Positions 19,598 to 27,333 of a stretch of 64,000 nucleotides of DNA are shown piece by piece (within the stretch, counting starts at the first letter, position 1; the number at the start of each line of letters is the position of its first letter). Origin of the DNA: SM1-73 sp964588305 (GTDB taxonomy: Bacteria > Zixibacteria > MSB-5A5 > SM1-73); assembly GCA_964588305.1 (NCBI GenBank), contig CAZPOP010000010.1:1-64000 (forward strand), given 5' to 3'. The notes beneath the pieces were generated by a model. That model saw only the letters and a program-made list of their open reading frames with translations. It had not been told where the DNA came from and did not search any database. Position numbers and translations under genes: made by a program.

Positions 19598-20683
19598 TCA
19601 GAGGTTAAAGGACTTCTCTTCGACCCTCTCGGAGTAATCTAACAAAAGCTCTCTGGCGATGATGGGACAGGATGCGGTCATGGGCAAGGTCATTCTCTTC
19701 AAGAAAAAAGGATTAAAGTCAGACAGGTTAACCCCTGGCAAGGAAGTGCACGCGCATTCATATTCTAAATCGTTTAGAATAGGTCTAAGCCTGAGGTGCG
19801 TTTCAAAATCGGCGTCGTAGGGATAGGCAAAACAATCCACCCTGACTCCTGTCTTCTTTTCAATGATTCTTTTGGATTCGGCAAGCTCCTGTTCGACTTT
19901 TCCCAAGGGGGCGAATTTTAAGTTCAAATGAGAACAAGTGTGAGATCCGAAACTGATACCCTCTCTGACCATCTTAGCTACTTGATCCCAGGTCAGAGTG
20001 CTCAGAGTTGCAGATTTCACGTCCTGATCCGGCAGCAGGATCTCCTTAAGATTTCTGATCTTTTCCTTTTTCTGTCCGTCCTCGATGCTTCTTAAATGGA
20101 ACTCCAGAGATTCCAGAAATTGCTTCTTGCGCTTGAGGCTCTTTCCAGCTGAGGAAAACTGTTGCGCCAGTTTCTCACCAATTAGGGGAGTCAGAAGAGG
20201 GGCCGATTTGCCCTGCGGGACCGCGTAAAATATGATCTGGAGCAACTCATCCCACCAAAACATTCTGTGGCTATTGATAAAACCAGTTGGCAAGAACACG
20301 GTGGCTGAAAAACCGTATTTCCTGAGAAGTGGAAAAGCCAGATCGTAAAATGACTGGTATCCATCGTCAAAGGTTATCGCTACGGAGTCATTTTCCAGCC
20401 GCCCCTTTTCTTTCATTTCTCTTACTATATCCGGCAAGGGGACCACTCTGAATCTTTTTTTCAGTACCTTAAGATGGGACTCGAACTGTCTTTTGGTTAG
20501 CGAAGGTCTCAGATCGAACAATTCCTTTTCGACGGTTCCGGGCTTGGGCTCGTCGGATAAGTTGTGGTAGGTCAAAACCAGCAGTCTCCCCTGTTTGTCT
20601 TTGATTCTCCTGACCCGATCCACCAGACGATAATAACCGCAGTAGAAGTTGACGGCCTTGATCATGGATTTTAGCTGTTCCAT
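19598..20683 (-). CDS. Polysaccharide deacetylase (NodB/CE4 family)
   Basis: A 361-residue protein. NodB motifs are AITFDDGYQSF (~102-112), SFGSHTCSH (metal-binding histidines) and CFAYPYDADF. There is no signal peptide, but the N-terminus has a moderately hydrophobic stretch. A helical insertion of ~90 residues (about 150-240) separates the first and second motifs, as in the other deacetylase of this operon (13893-14996), so the two may be paralogues. It probably de-acetylates an EPS sugar or a lipid-linked intermediate. It sits between the GNAT gene and the flippase gene, all on the same strand. Confidence 0.85.
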   Translation of the reverse strand: MEQLKSMIKAVNFYCGYYRLVDRVRRIKDKQGRLLVLTYHNLSDEPKPGTVEKELFDLRPSLTKRQFESHLKVLKKRFRVVPLPDIVREMKEKGRLENDSVAITFDDGYQSFYDLAFPLLRKYGFSATVFLPTGFINSHRMFWWDELLQIIFYAVPQGKSAPLLTPLIGEKLAQQFSSAGKSLKRKKQFLESLEFHLRSIEDGQKKEKIRNLKEILLPDQDVKSATLSTLTWDQVAKMVREGISFGSHTCSHLNLKFAPLGKVEQELAESKRIIEKKTGVRVDCFAYPYDADFETHLRLRPILNDLEYECACTSLPGVNLSDFNPFFLKRMTLPMTASCPIIARELLLDYSERVEEKSFNL

Positions 20684-20820
20684 CTGTCCGTGACTCGCAG
20701 TTGTTTCCGAAGTCTTCGCTTCGGCGCTGTCTCATTTTTCGGGGTTTTCTTTGCTTCGACCAGATTCAGAACTCAAAGCCAGACCAGTCCGGAAATGCAA
20801 GATGTCTTCTGCCCAGCGAA

Positions 20821-21858
20821 TCAAATATCCCTATCCCCTTCCAGCAGGAACCAATTATCTGTATTCAGGGCAAACTCCGCTTGTGGTGAATTTCTGTCCA
20901 GATATACCAGAATCCTCGACTCCTCCTCCCGAAGAACAAAGCCAAAATTCTTCAATCTTTTAGCCAAAGGCGGGCAGCCGGAAAGAAGGATGGACACGGA
21001 TTCAACGTTCTGGTCCCTCACGTGAAGGATGAAACTCGATAATAGGCTGTCTAAACCTGAGCCGAAATCAAGGAATAGCAGGTCAACGATAAAACCGACG
21101 TTATCGTGTAGATAATAGACTATGTACCCACAGATCTCCTGATTATCCTCCTGGATCAGCGAAAAAATATGGTAGCTTCTGTGCGGGCATTTGCCATATC
21201 GCCAGTTGAGATAATCTTTGGATCTTTCGCCAATTATGTCAAATTGCCCGGAGGCCCGTTTCCATAGCTGATCAAACCGCTGGTCAAAAGAGTCCAATTC
21301 CCGAATAATGTAACCTTCGGCTCTCCGGCATCTTGCTTCTTTCGATAGATTTCTCATGATGAAATCCAAAGGCTTCGACACCCACTGGCGGAGGGAAGCG
21401 GCTTTGAAGTATTTTGTGGTCTTCAGCAATTTAGCCCATCTATCCATTCTGCCCAATAGAACGTATCCCACTCTGCGCTGAACCGGCTCTGATTTGCTGT
21501 TCGAAATGCCGTAAATCAGTCCCAAGTCATTTTCGGTCATGCTGGCGGCCACCGCCCTCTGCAATTTTATGGCCACATTGGAACCCCTGTGCTCCTGATT
21601 GACTGCAAAATCTCCTGCTATCCCCACCGTAACGGTTCTGCCGTTTAGGTTCATCTTTCGGGGAAACAAGCTGGCTGTGCCAACCAATGACCCAGATCCA
21701 GTTTCCCTTGCCACCCAACTCAAGGCTTTTCCATGGGGATTTTTTTGGTAAATCCAATCGTACCTCTTCTGGGGAAGGTCCGGGAAGTTTCTTTTCCAGA
21801 GCAAGACGATGTCGTTTCTGTCTTTCTCCAAGTCTGTTCTGGTCACCGAATAATTCAT
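20821..21858 (-). CDS. GNAT-family N-acyltransferase
   Basis: About 345 residues. The acyl-CoA/ACP-binding motif of the GNAT fold is seen as QEHRGSNVAIKLQRAV (~105-120), preceded by VGIAGDFAV, and a second GNAT-like half follows in the C-terminal part. Double-GNAT proteins of this length occur in EPS and lipid-A-like modification clusters. It may acylate an amino group of a sugar, with CoA or the ACP encoded in this operon as donor. An ATG at 21876 exists, but the ATG at 21858 fits the conserved start better. The PP-loop gene ends only ~27 bp upstream, so the two are surely co-transcribed. Confidence 0.72.
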   Translation of the reverse strand: MNYSVTRTDLEKDRNDIVLLWKRNFPDLPQKRYDWIYQKNPHGKALSWVARETGSGSLVGTASLFPRKMNLNGRTVTVGIAGDFAVNQEHRGSNVAIKLQRAVAASMTENDLGLIYGISNSKSEPVQRRVGYVLLGRMDRWAKLLKTTKYFKAASLRQWVSKPLDFIMRNLSKEARCRRAEGYIIRELDSFDQRFDQLWKRASGQFDIIGERSKDYLNWRYGKCPHRSYHIFSLIQEDNQEICGYIVYYLHDNVGFIVDLLFLDFGSGLDSLLSSFILHVRDQNVESVSILLSGCPPLAKRLKNFGFVLREEESRILVYLDRNSPQAEFALNTDNWFLLEGDRDI

Positions 21859-21885
21859 AGGGGAGCACCACGTCACAGGTTAAAC

Positions 21886-22881
21886 TTAAGCCAAACCTAA
21901 CTTCCTTCTCACCCGGTTAACTGTATCTGAATCTTCAGGAGCGTTTATTCTATCTAAAGCCTCCTGACGGTCAAGATACCCCTCTCTTACCAGGTTAGCC
22001 AGCTCCAGCGCGTATGGATGGAAACCGAATTTCTCTTTGTGGACCAGAATGGCAAATCCATTCAACAGGCAGTTGGTCGAATTGGGGTCGGTCTCCTTCG
22101 GTCTTTTCCATCCCAAATCCTGCATGTTCTTGAAAATCTTTTCCTCGTCATATTCCAAGAATGCCAAGGGACTAACATTATAAGGAAATTCCCACTCTTT
22201 CTCAAAATGAGCTTGGCTCAGGAAATATGGCTTGATTTCCTCCCCCACTATCCTGTGAAGGGGATCGAAGATGGCCTTCTGCATGGTCTTGACCATGCTT
22301 TTGTTGTTTTTGAAAACAGAAGAACTCAAAGGAGCTTGTCCCGGTGACCATCCATACGCTATGAAAGGGATATTTTTTTCCAGAGAGGTCCTCAGTGAAA
22401 GAAACTTCACCAGCCCCATACAGGAGGTACAAATGGTGGATGCCCTCTCCAAAGTCTTCTTTGAATACAGATCACTTTCCACGCTGGCAAGAAAGATCTT
22501 TTTCAAAAGATCAAACCGAGGTTTAAACAGCAGATGATCTATCCTTAAGTTTTCTGCAACGTTGCGGATATTCTGAAAAGTCTCATGGGGGATGAACCCG
22601 TTGTCGAAGGTGAGCGCCAAAATCTTCAGATCATATTTCTTCCTGAGAAGGGTTAGGGTGTAAGTGCTGTCCTTTCCTCCGCTGTATGCCATCAAGCAGT
22701 CGTAGGAGCCTCTCCCCCGATATTTCTCCAGCAGGTCATCGAACTTCTCTCTCTGTTTCTCTTTGGACTCCTTTAGGTTTGTTTTCCCTTTAAGATTCAG
22801 ACAGAAGTTGCACACCCCCTCTTCATCGAATTCTATTCCGGGAAACGTCTCCGGCAAAATGCAGTTTTTGCATACTTTCAT
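21886..22881 (-). CDS. PP-loop ATPase of the N-acetyl sugar amidotransferase type
   Basis: A 331-residue protein. An N-terminal Cys4-type zinc site is suggested by CKNC and CNFC (~4-28), with a later CTSC near residue 150. The PP-loop ATP-pyrophosphatase motif SGGKDS lies at ~68-73. The start ILPETFPGIEFDEEGVC and WKRPKETDPNSTNC recall the WbpG/PseA group, which uses ammonia to turn an N-acetyl group or a carboxyl group into an amidine or amide on bacterial sugars. It most likely amidates an EPS sugar. No HisH/HisF-like ammonia-supplying partner is adjacent; a NadE-family enzyme is directly upstream instead. Confidence 0.78.
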   Translation of the reverse strand: MKVCKNCILPETFPGIEFDEEGVCNFCLNLKGKTNLKESKEKQREKFDDLLEKYRGRGSYDCLMAYSGGKDSTYTLTLLRKKYDLKILALTFDNGFIPHETFQNIRNVAENLRIDHLLFKPRFDLLKKIFLASVESDLYSKKTLERASTICTSCMGLVKFLSLRTSLEKNIPFIAYGWSPGQAPLSSSVFKNNKSMVKTMQKAIFDPLHRIVGEEIKPYFLSQAHFEKEWEFPYNVSPLAFLEYDEEKIFKNMQDLGWKRPKETDPNSTNCLLNGFAILVHKEKFGFHPYALELANLVREGYLDRQEALDRINAPEDSDTVNRVRRKLGLA

Positions 22882-22939
22882 CTTTTTTCCAGACTCTTTT
22901 TGTGTTCAGAGGAGATTAACTCTCCTTACTCTTCGACTC

Positions 22940-23905
22940 CTAAACCAGCGTGGGAGGAAGGATTCCCAGATGGGCGGTAGCTTTCTTTTTAGACTCGAAA
23001 TCCCGAAAAACCCTCTCTATTTGTTCTTCGGTTAGCTGGAGGATTTCTGAGATTTGGGAATGGGGCACGTCTTTCTCCCAAGCATATAACAACAGATCCA
23101 GAGTATCATAGGGCATACAGAAATAAAACTCCTGGTCGCTCACTTCCGAAGGGAAAGTATCCGGGCTGGGAGTTCTTTTGATTATCTCCTCGGGCACCTC
23201 CAGATACTCTGTCAACTGATAAACCTGAGTCTTGTATAGGTGAGCTATCGGTTCGATATCCACCCCCCCATCCCCATATTTAACGTAGAAACCCTGTTCC
23301 ACCTCAGATTTGTTAGTCGTTCCGACCACTGAATAATTGTTTTTCTCCGCAAAATAATACAGATTGGTCATTCTGGTTCTCTGCTTCATGTCTGTGGCGG
23401 CTACTATCCCCAGAAGATCATACTTGGACAGGCGGGCTTGCTTCTTTCTCCCGTCTCCGTCCTCGATTTTCAGGAGAAAGACGTTGAATCTGTCCTTGTC
23501 CAATAGATTTTGGGGAAGCCCGATTTTGGATTTGTGGGATTGCCCGTATTCCGGGAAAATATTCTTTATGATCTGATCTCGTTTCCCATAAGCACCTAAG
23601 CTCTCCAAAACCGGGGTGATATCGACAACCTCGGTTTCTATCTCCAGCTTTTCCGCTAATCTTTTTGCGTAAGGAAAGCTTTTGGGATTGCTCTCCTTCT
23701 CTGGCAGGATGACGCCCAAAACCTTCTCTTTTCCCAATGCCTTCGCGCACAAGGAGGCAGTAAGAGCCGAATCGATTCCCCCACTTAGACCTACCACCGC
23801 GCCTTCTTTTTTGAACCGCTTGAGGATCTGATGTTCTATGAAGTCACAGATTTCTTCGCAGGTTCTCCGGGCGTCCACGGCCAAAATATCTTTGCTGAAG
23901 CTCAT
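22940..23905 (-). CDS. nadE: NAD+ synthetase family protein (ammonia-dependent type)
   Basis: A 321-residue adenine nucleotide alpha hydrolase. The PP-loop reads VGLSGGIDSAL (~39-49). The deamido-NAD-binding region is conserved: VGTTNKSE, KYGDGGVDIEPIAHLYKTQV and RTPSPD. The glutaminase domain of the long NadE form is absent, so ammonia is expected as donor. Known function is the last step of NAD synthesis. Its position between an acyl ligase and a sugar amidotransferase gene in an EPS operon suggests either a housekeeping gene caught in the operon or a recruited amide-forming enzyme. It starts 1 bp after the ligase stop. I am sure of the family but not of the substrate. Confidence 0.85.
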   Translation of the reverse strand: MSFSKDILAVDARRTCEEICDFIEHQILKRFKKEGAVVGLSGGIDSALTASLCAKALGKEKVLGVILPEKESNPKSFPYAKRLAEKLEIETEVVDITPVLESLGAYGKRDQIIKNIFPEYGQSHKSKIGLPQNLLDKDRFNVFLLKIEDGDGRKKQARLSKYDLLGIVAATDMKQRTRMTNLYYFAEKNNYSVVGTTNKSEVEQGFYVKYGDGGVDIEPIAHLYKTQVYQLTEYLEVPEEIIKRTPSPDTFPSEVSDQEFYFCMPYDTLDLLLYAWEKDVPHSQISEILQLTEEQIERVFRDFESKKKATAHLGILPPTLV

Positions 23906-23906
23906 G

Positions 23907-25457
23907 TCACTCTCCCTTGCTCGTTAAATCCATCTTTTTGATCTTGCCAGTTTCGGTCTTTGGCAGAGATTCCCGAAATTCAACGATCTTTGGAACCATA
24001 AGGTCTTCCAGATTCTGCGCGCAGAAACGCCGAATCTCTTCCCCGGTGATGTCCACTCCTTTTTTCAGCACCACCACCGCCTTAACCGCCTCTCCCAAAA
24101 TCGGGTCTGAAACACCCATAACCACAGCCTCTAAAATTGCATCCAGACGGTACAGAACGCTCTCGACCTCCTTTGGACTAACCTTTTCTCCTCGACTTTT
24201 GATTATGTCATCCTTCCTTGCCACAAAGTAAAGGAAACCTTCCTCATCCATCCGGAAAAGATCTCCGGTGTAAAGCACACGTTCGCCCGGATATTTTCCA
24301 GGTTTTAAGAGCTTATCGGTTTCCTCGGGAAGTTCCCAATAGCCCCTCATCACGTTAGAACCCCTCACCACCAACTCTCCGATCTCCCCCGGCTTGACCC
24401 TTCGATCTTGCTCGTCTACGACGTAAACCTCCTCATTGGGCATTCCTCTGCCGACCGAATCCGGCCTTCGGTCCAGCTCATCCGGCGGCAGATATGAAAC
24501 CCTCTTACATTCGGTCAGCCCGTACATCAGGTAAATCTGCGTGTGAGGAAATGCCTCTCTGAGTTTTTTCACGTGTGAAACAGGCAGAGCCGCGGCGGTA
24601 TTGGTTATGTATCTCAGATGGCCGAAATCATAATCCTTCAGGTGGTCCAGCTGCAATAACAAAGCGAACATGGTAGGAACCCCGGGAAATCCGGTAACCT
24701 TTTCCCTGATGATAGTCTTGACGATATCAAAAGGATAGAGAAAGGTCTTTTCTAGAACCAATGTCCCTCCTATCTTGAATGCCATCAGCACTTGATAGAG
24801 CCCATAATCGAAGGAGAGAGGCAGTACGTCCAGGATGATGTCGGAACTGGTGTTCTTCAGATAGGTGGTGATGGAAGTGCATGCCGACACCATGTTCAAA
24901 TGGGTCATCATCACTCCTTTGGGAACTCCGGTGGTTCCTGAGGTGTAGATGATGGCGGCCAAGTCCTGATCGATGCATTTTGAGGGGGGAGGCTGCGGAA
25001 GAGAAGATCTCAAGAGCTCCTCAAAGTCCAAGAACCTTGTCGGATCGGTCTTGGGGTACTCTTCCCTTGCTCCGGAAGACACTACGAATCTAAGCGATGG
25101 AACATCTTCATGGATGTGCGAAACAAGAGTGAATCTGTCCCAGCCGGCTATCAACCCGCTCATTCTGCAATTATTCAGTATGTAACTCAATTTTTGGAAC
25201 TTAGTGGTGGGGTTAATTACCACAAAAGTAGCGTTGGCCTTCAGAATGGCGAATATCGCTATCACCGCATCTACCGAGTTATCGAGGAAGACGCCCACCC
25301 GGTCATCTCGCCTTATCCCAAGAGAAATCAGAGCGTTTGCCAGGCGATTGGCTGAAACATTCATCTCTTCATAGGTCAGCTTTCTTCTTCCAAAAATGAG
25401 AGCAGTCTTTCTTGGGAAAAGCTGAGCACTGTTTTTCAAGAAATCCCCTACTAGCAT
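23907..25457 (-). CDS. AMP-forming acyl-CoA/acyl-ACP ligase of EPS locus
   Basis: A 516-residue member of the ANL (acyl-CoA synthetase/NRPS adenylation) superfamily. The phosphate loop is IYTSGTTGVPKG (~170-181), motif A5 includes YLMYGLTECK, the hinge region has YTGDLFRMDEEGFLYFVARKD split around D397-like GD, and the C-terminal catalytic lysine is in LPKTETGKIKK. It activates a carboxylic acid as acyl-AMP and passes it to CoA or to a carrier protein. The ACP gene 42 bp upstream makes that ACP the likely acceptor. A similar ligase is a marker of exosortase-linked EPS loci. The start has GAGGAG at a good distance. Confidence 0.84.
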   Translation of the reverse strand: MLVGDFLKNSAQLFPRKTALIFGRRKLTYEEMNVSANRLANALISLGIRRDDRVGVFLDNSVDAVIAIFAILKANATFVVINPTTKFQKLSYILNNCRMSGLIAGWDRFTLVSHIHEDVPSLRFVVSSGAREEYPKTDPTRFLDFEELLRSSLPQPPPSKCIDQDLAAIIYTSGTTGVPKGVMMTHLNMVSACTSITTYLKNTSSDIILDVLPLSFDYGLYQVLMAFKIGGTLVLEKTFLYPFDIVKTIIREKVTGFPGVPTMFALLLQLDHLKDYDFGHLRYITNTAAALPVSHVKKLREAFPHTQIYLMYGLTECKRVSYLPPDELDRRPDSVGRGMPNEEVYVVDEQDRRVKPGEIGELVVRGSNVMRGYWELPEETDKLLKPGKYPGERVLYTGDLFRMDEEGFLYFVARKDDIIKSRGEKVSPKEVESVLYRLDAILEAVVMGVSDPILGEAVKAVVVLKKGVDITGEEIRRFCAQNLEDLMVPKIVEFRESLPKTETGKIKKMDLTSKGE

Positions 25458-25499
25458 GATCTCCTCGACGATTATCTCTTCACTCTAACCCATCCTGCC

Positions 25500-25760
25500 C
25501 TATGCTGACTTCCGGTCTATGAACTTCACCAAGGAGCTGACCGAATCCAGGTTCTCGGGCACCAACTCCTCATCCTCTACTTTGATGTCGAAGGTTTCCT
25601 CAAGGAACGCTACCAGCTCCAAGACACCGGTGGAATCCACAATCCCCTTCTCCAAAAAGGAGGTGTCATTTTCCAGACCAGGGTTAGCTTCCCTGCCTCG
25701 CAAGAAGGTCTGGTTGACGAATCTTCTGATCTTCTCTTCGATATTCTTCTTTTCACCCAA
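25500..25760 (-). CDS. Acyl carrier protein
   Basis: An 86-residue small acidic protein of the ACP fold. The phosphopantetheine attachment site is the serine in VDSTGVLELVAF (S43), preceded by ENDTSFLEKGI. The usual DSL is DST here. It is likely loaded by the ligase encoded next and used by a transferase of this locus to decorate the polysaccharide, not in fatty acid synthesis. The start is a TTG, supported by a strong GGAGGGGGAG site 8-15 bases upstream. It is the first gene of the minus-strand operon, behind a leader with three hairpins. Confidence 0.86.
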   Translation of the reverse strand: MGEKKNIEEKIRRFVNQTFLRGREANPGLENDTSFLEKGIVDSTGVLELVAFLEETFDIKVEDEELVPENLDSVSSLVKFIDRKSA

Positions 25761-26348
25761 TTTGTCTCCCCCTCCTAATAGTCGGTTCTGTTGAATAAGG
25801 AGCTATGAGAAAGTGGAACATAGCTCCGATTCCGGGCCTCAAGGCCGGATCAACGAGGCTTTCTAGCCTCGGCTGCCTTTGCTTTTCATCGGCCGGTGGC
25901 ACGGAAGAATCCTGCCCAACCACAGGCGAACAAAACATCCCCCAAAAGAGTCTCTTCCCAAAAGAAGCAAGAGCTCGTCTCTTCGAATTCTTCTATTTGA
26001 ATCGGTATGAAAGGCCTCCAACTTAAATGAACAGTAGAGCTTTGGACGGAGTATTCGCATTGGTGAGGAGGCTTCCCCTCAGGTCCTTTCCTTGATATGA
26101 GTTTCTCCTGATGGTAGATACCAGGCTGTCACCTCCTACAAGGCAATGCTTCATGGAAAGTTGCGCCATAAAAGCGGAACAAGTGCCCAAGCACGATGGG
26201 CCTTGATCACATCTTGTGCATCTGGCTACCTCAGGTCAAGATGCTCAATATTTCCTTGGAAAAGCCGATTACAGAGGATGAAGGATTACGTGGAGAGGTA
26301 TCGGCCCTTTATCCTTATGTATCTTAAAAAGTTGAGGTGTGACCGAAC
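25761..26348. other. Divergent control region between the two halves of the EPS locus
   Basis: A gap of 588 bp between the ACP operon (minus) and the Wza-like operon (plus). The minus-strand leader hairpins lie at 25799-25871. Short open frames in both directions are unlike proteins. A sigma70-like box pair is not obvious. The plus-strand gene has GAGGTGTG about 11 bases before its ATG. This is presumably where expression of both halves is set. Confidence 0.6.
25799..25871 (-). promoter_or_regulatory. Leader with three consecutive hairpins upstream of the ACP-EPS operon
   Basis: Three inverted repeats follow each other. GGAGCTATG pairs with CATAGCTCC (9 bp, 11-base loop, 25799-25827). GGCCT pairs with AGGCC (two-base gap, about 25835-25846). 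CGAGGCT pairs with AGCCTCG (7 bp, 4-base loop, 25854-25871). On the minus strand they lie 40-110 bases before the TTG start of the ACP gene, so they would be part of its 5' leader. No T-run follows, so they are not a plain terminator. Whether they bind a ligand, a protein or only stabilise RNA is unknown. Confidence 0.5.
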
Positions 26349-27323
26349 ATGGCTATCAAAATCAAGCTATTCGGAGTAGTGCTGAGTTTGCTGGTTCTTT
26401 TGGCCTCTCAGAATGCGCGGGGAGAAGAATACGTCATTGGAACTGACGACGTTTTGAGCATAACCTTCTGGCAGCAACCCGATCTGAACAGCCGGACAAG
26501 GGTGAGGAAGGATGGAACAATCAGCTTGCCCATCATCGGCGAAGTCAAAGCCGAAGGATTATCACAGAAGGGGCTATCTTCATCCATATTGGAAAAGATG
26601 TCTCTGTACAACGCCAATATCTCCCAGGCAACCGTGGCAATCGACGAATACAACCATAAAAAGATTTATGTGCAAGGCGAGGTGAGTTCCCCGGGAGGAT
26701 TTGGATTTGAGACCATTCCCGATCTATGGGGAGCCATAAGGGAAGCCGGGGGACCCACTGAATTTGCCGACTTAAGCTCAGTATCGATAATCAGAGGCAA
26801 CCAGGAGTCAGAAGTCTTGAGGGTGGATCTGAAAACCAAACTGAAGGCGGGCAGTCTCAAGGATTTGCCAGAGCTAAAACCGAAGGACACCATTTGGATT
26901 CCGCGTTCCTCCCTTTCCACCTCTTCCGGACAAACGTTGCCGGTCTCTCTTAAGGGGGGAAAGCTATACTCCATTTGGGGAGAGGTACACTCTCCCGGCG
27001 CATATCCTTTTGAAGCACAGATCGACCTGGTGGAAGCTATTTCCTTCGCTGGCGGGCCCACATCCTCGGCCGACCTGAAAAAGGTCAGAGTCTTGAGAAA
27101 AGGCAATCCTGAAGGCCTGCTCAGGAGAGTGGATCTGAAGCATTCGGTGGAGGAGGGAAATCCTTCTCCGTTTTTGATTCTTTCAGACGATACCATTATA
27201 ATCCCTGCGAAGAGGCCGGGAGCACTTTCAAGAATGTGGGGATTCACCCGAGAGATAATACCTCTGGCGGGAGCGGCTGCCAGCGTGTATCTGTTAGTGC
27301 GCTGGGAGCAGGACAACAAATAA
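26349..27323 (+). CDS. Wza-like polysaccharide export outer-membrane protein
   Basis: A 324-residue exported protein with a signal peptide (~1-25) and no lipobox cysteine. A Poly_export domain (~26-105; YVIGTDDVLSITFW, RVRKDGTISLPIIGEVKAEG) is followed by two SLBB domains (~107-180 and ~205-285; each has a V-x-SPG-x-F/Y pattern and an AGGPT motif). A hydrophobic segment near the C-terminus (~297-315) may be the outer-membrane helix seen in Wza. It should form the export channel for the EPS together with the Wzz-like protein encoded 10 bp downstream. It is the first gene of the plus-strand half. Confidence 0.9.
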   Translation: MAIKIKLFGVVLSLLVLLASQNARGEEYVIGTDDVLSITFWQQPDLNSRTRVRKDGTISLPIIGEVKAEGLSQKGLSSSILEKMSLYNANISQATVAIDEYNHKKIYVQGEVSSPGGFGFETIPDLWGAIREAGGPTEFADLSSVSIIRGNQESEVLRVDLKTKLKAGSLKDLPELKPKDTIWIPRSSLSTSSGQTLPVSLKGGKLYSIWGEVHSPGAYPFEAQIDLVEAISFAGGPTSSADLKKVRVLRKGNPEGLLRRVDLKHSVEEGNPSPFLILSDDTIIIPAKRPGALSRMWGFTREIIPLAGAAASVYLLVRWEQDNK

Positions 27324-27333
27324 GGGGTGGAGA

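Noticed and set aside
22971..22980. GGGCGGTAGC on the plus strand, like the ops element of RfaH-controlled polysaccharide operons
   Set aside because: It lies inside the NadE-family gene and on the strand opposite to the operon, so it cannot act as an ops site there.
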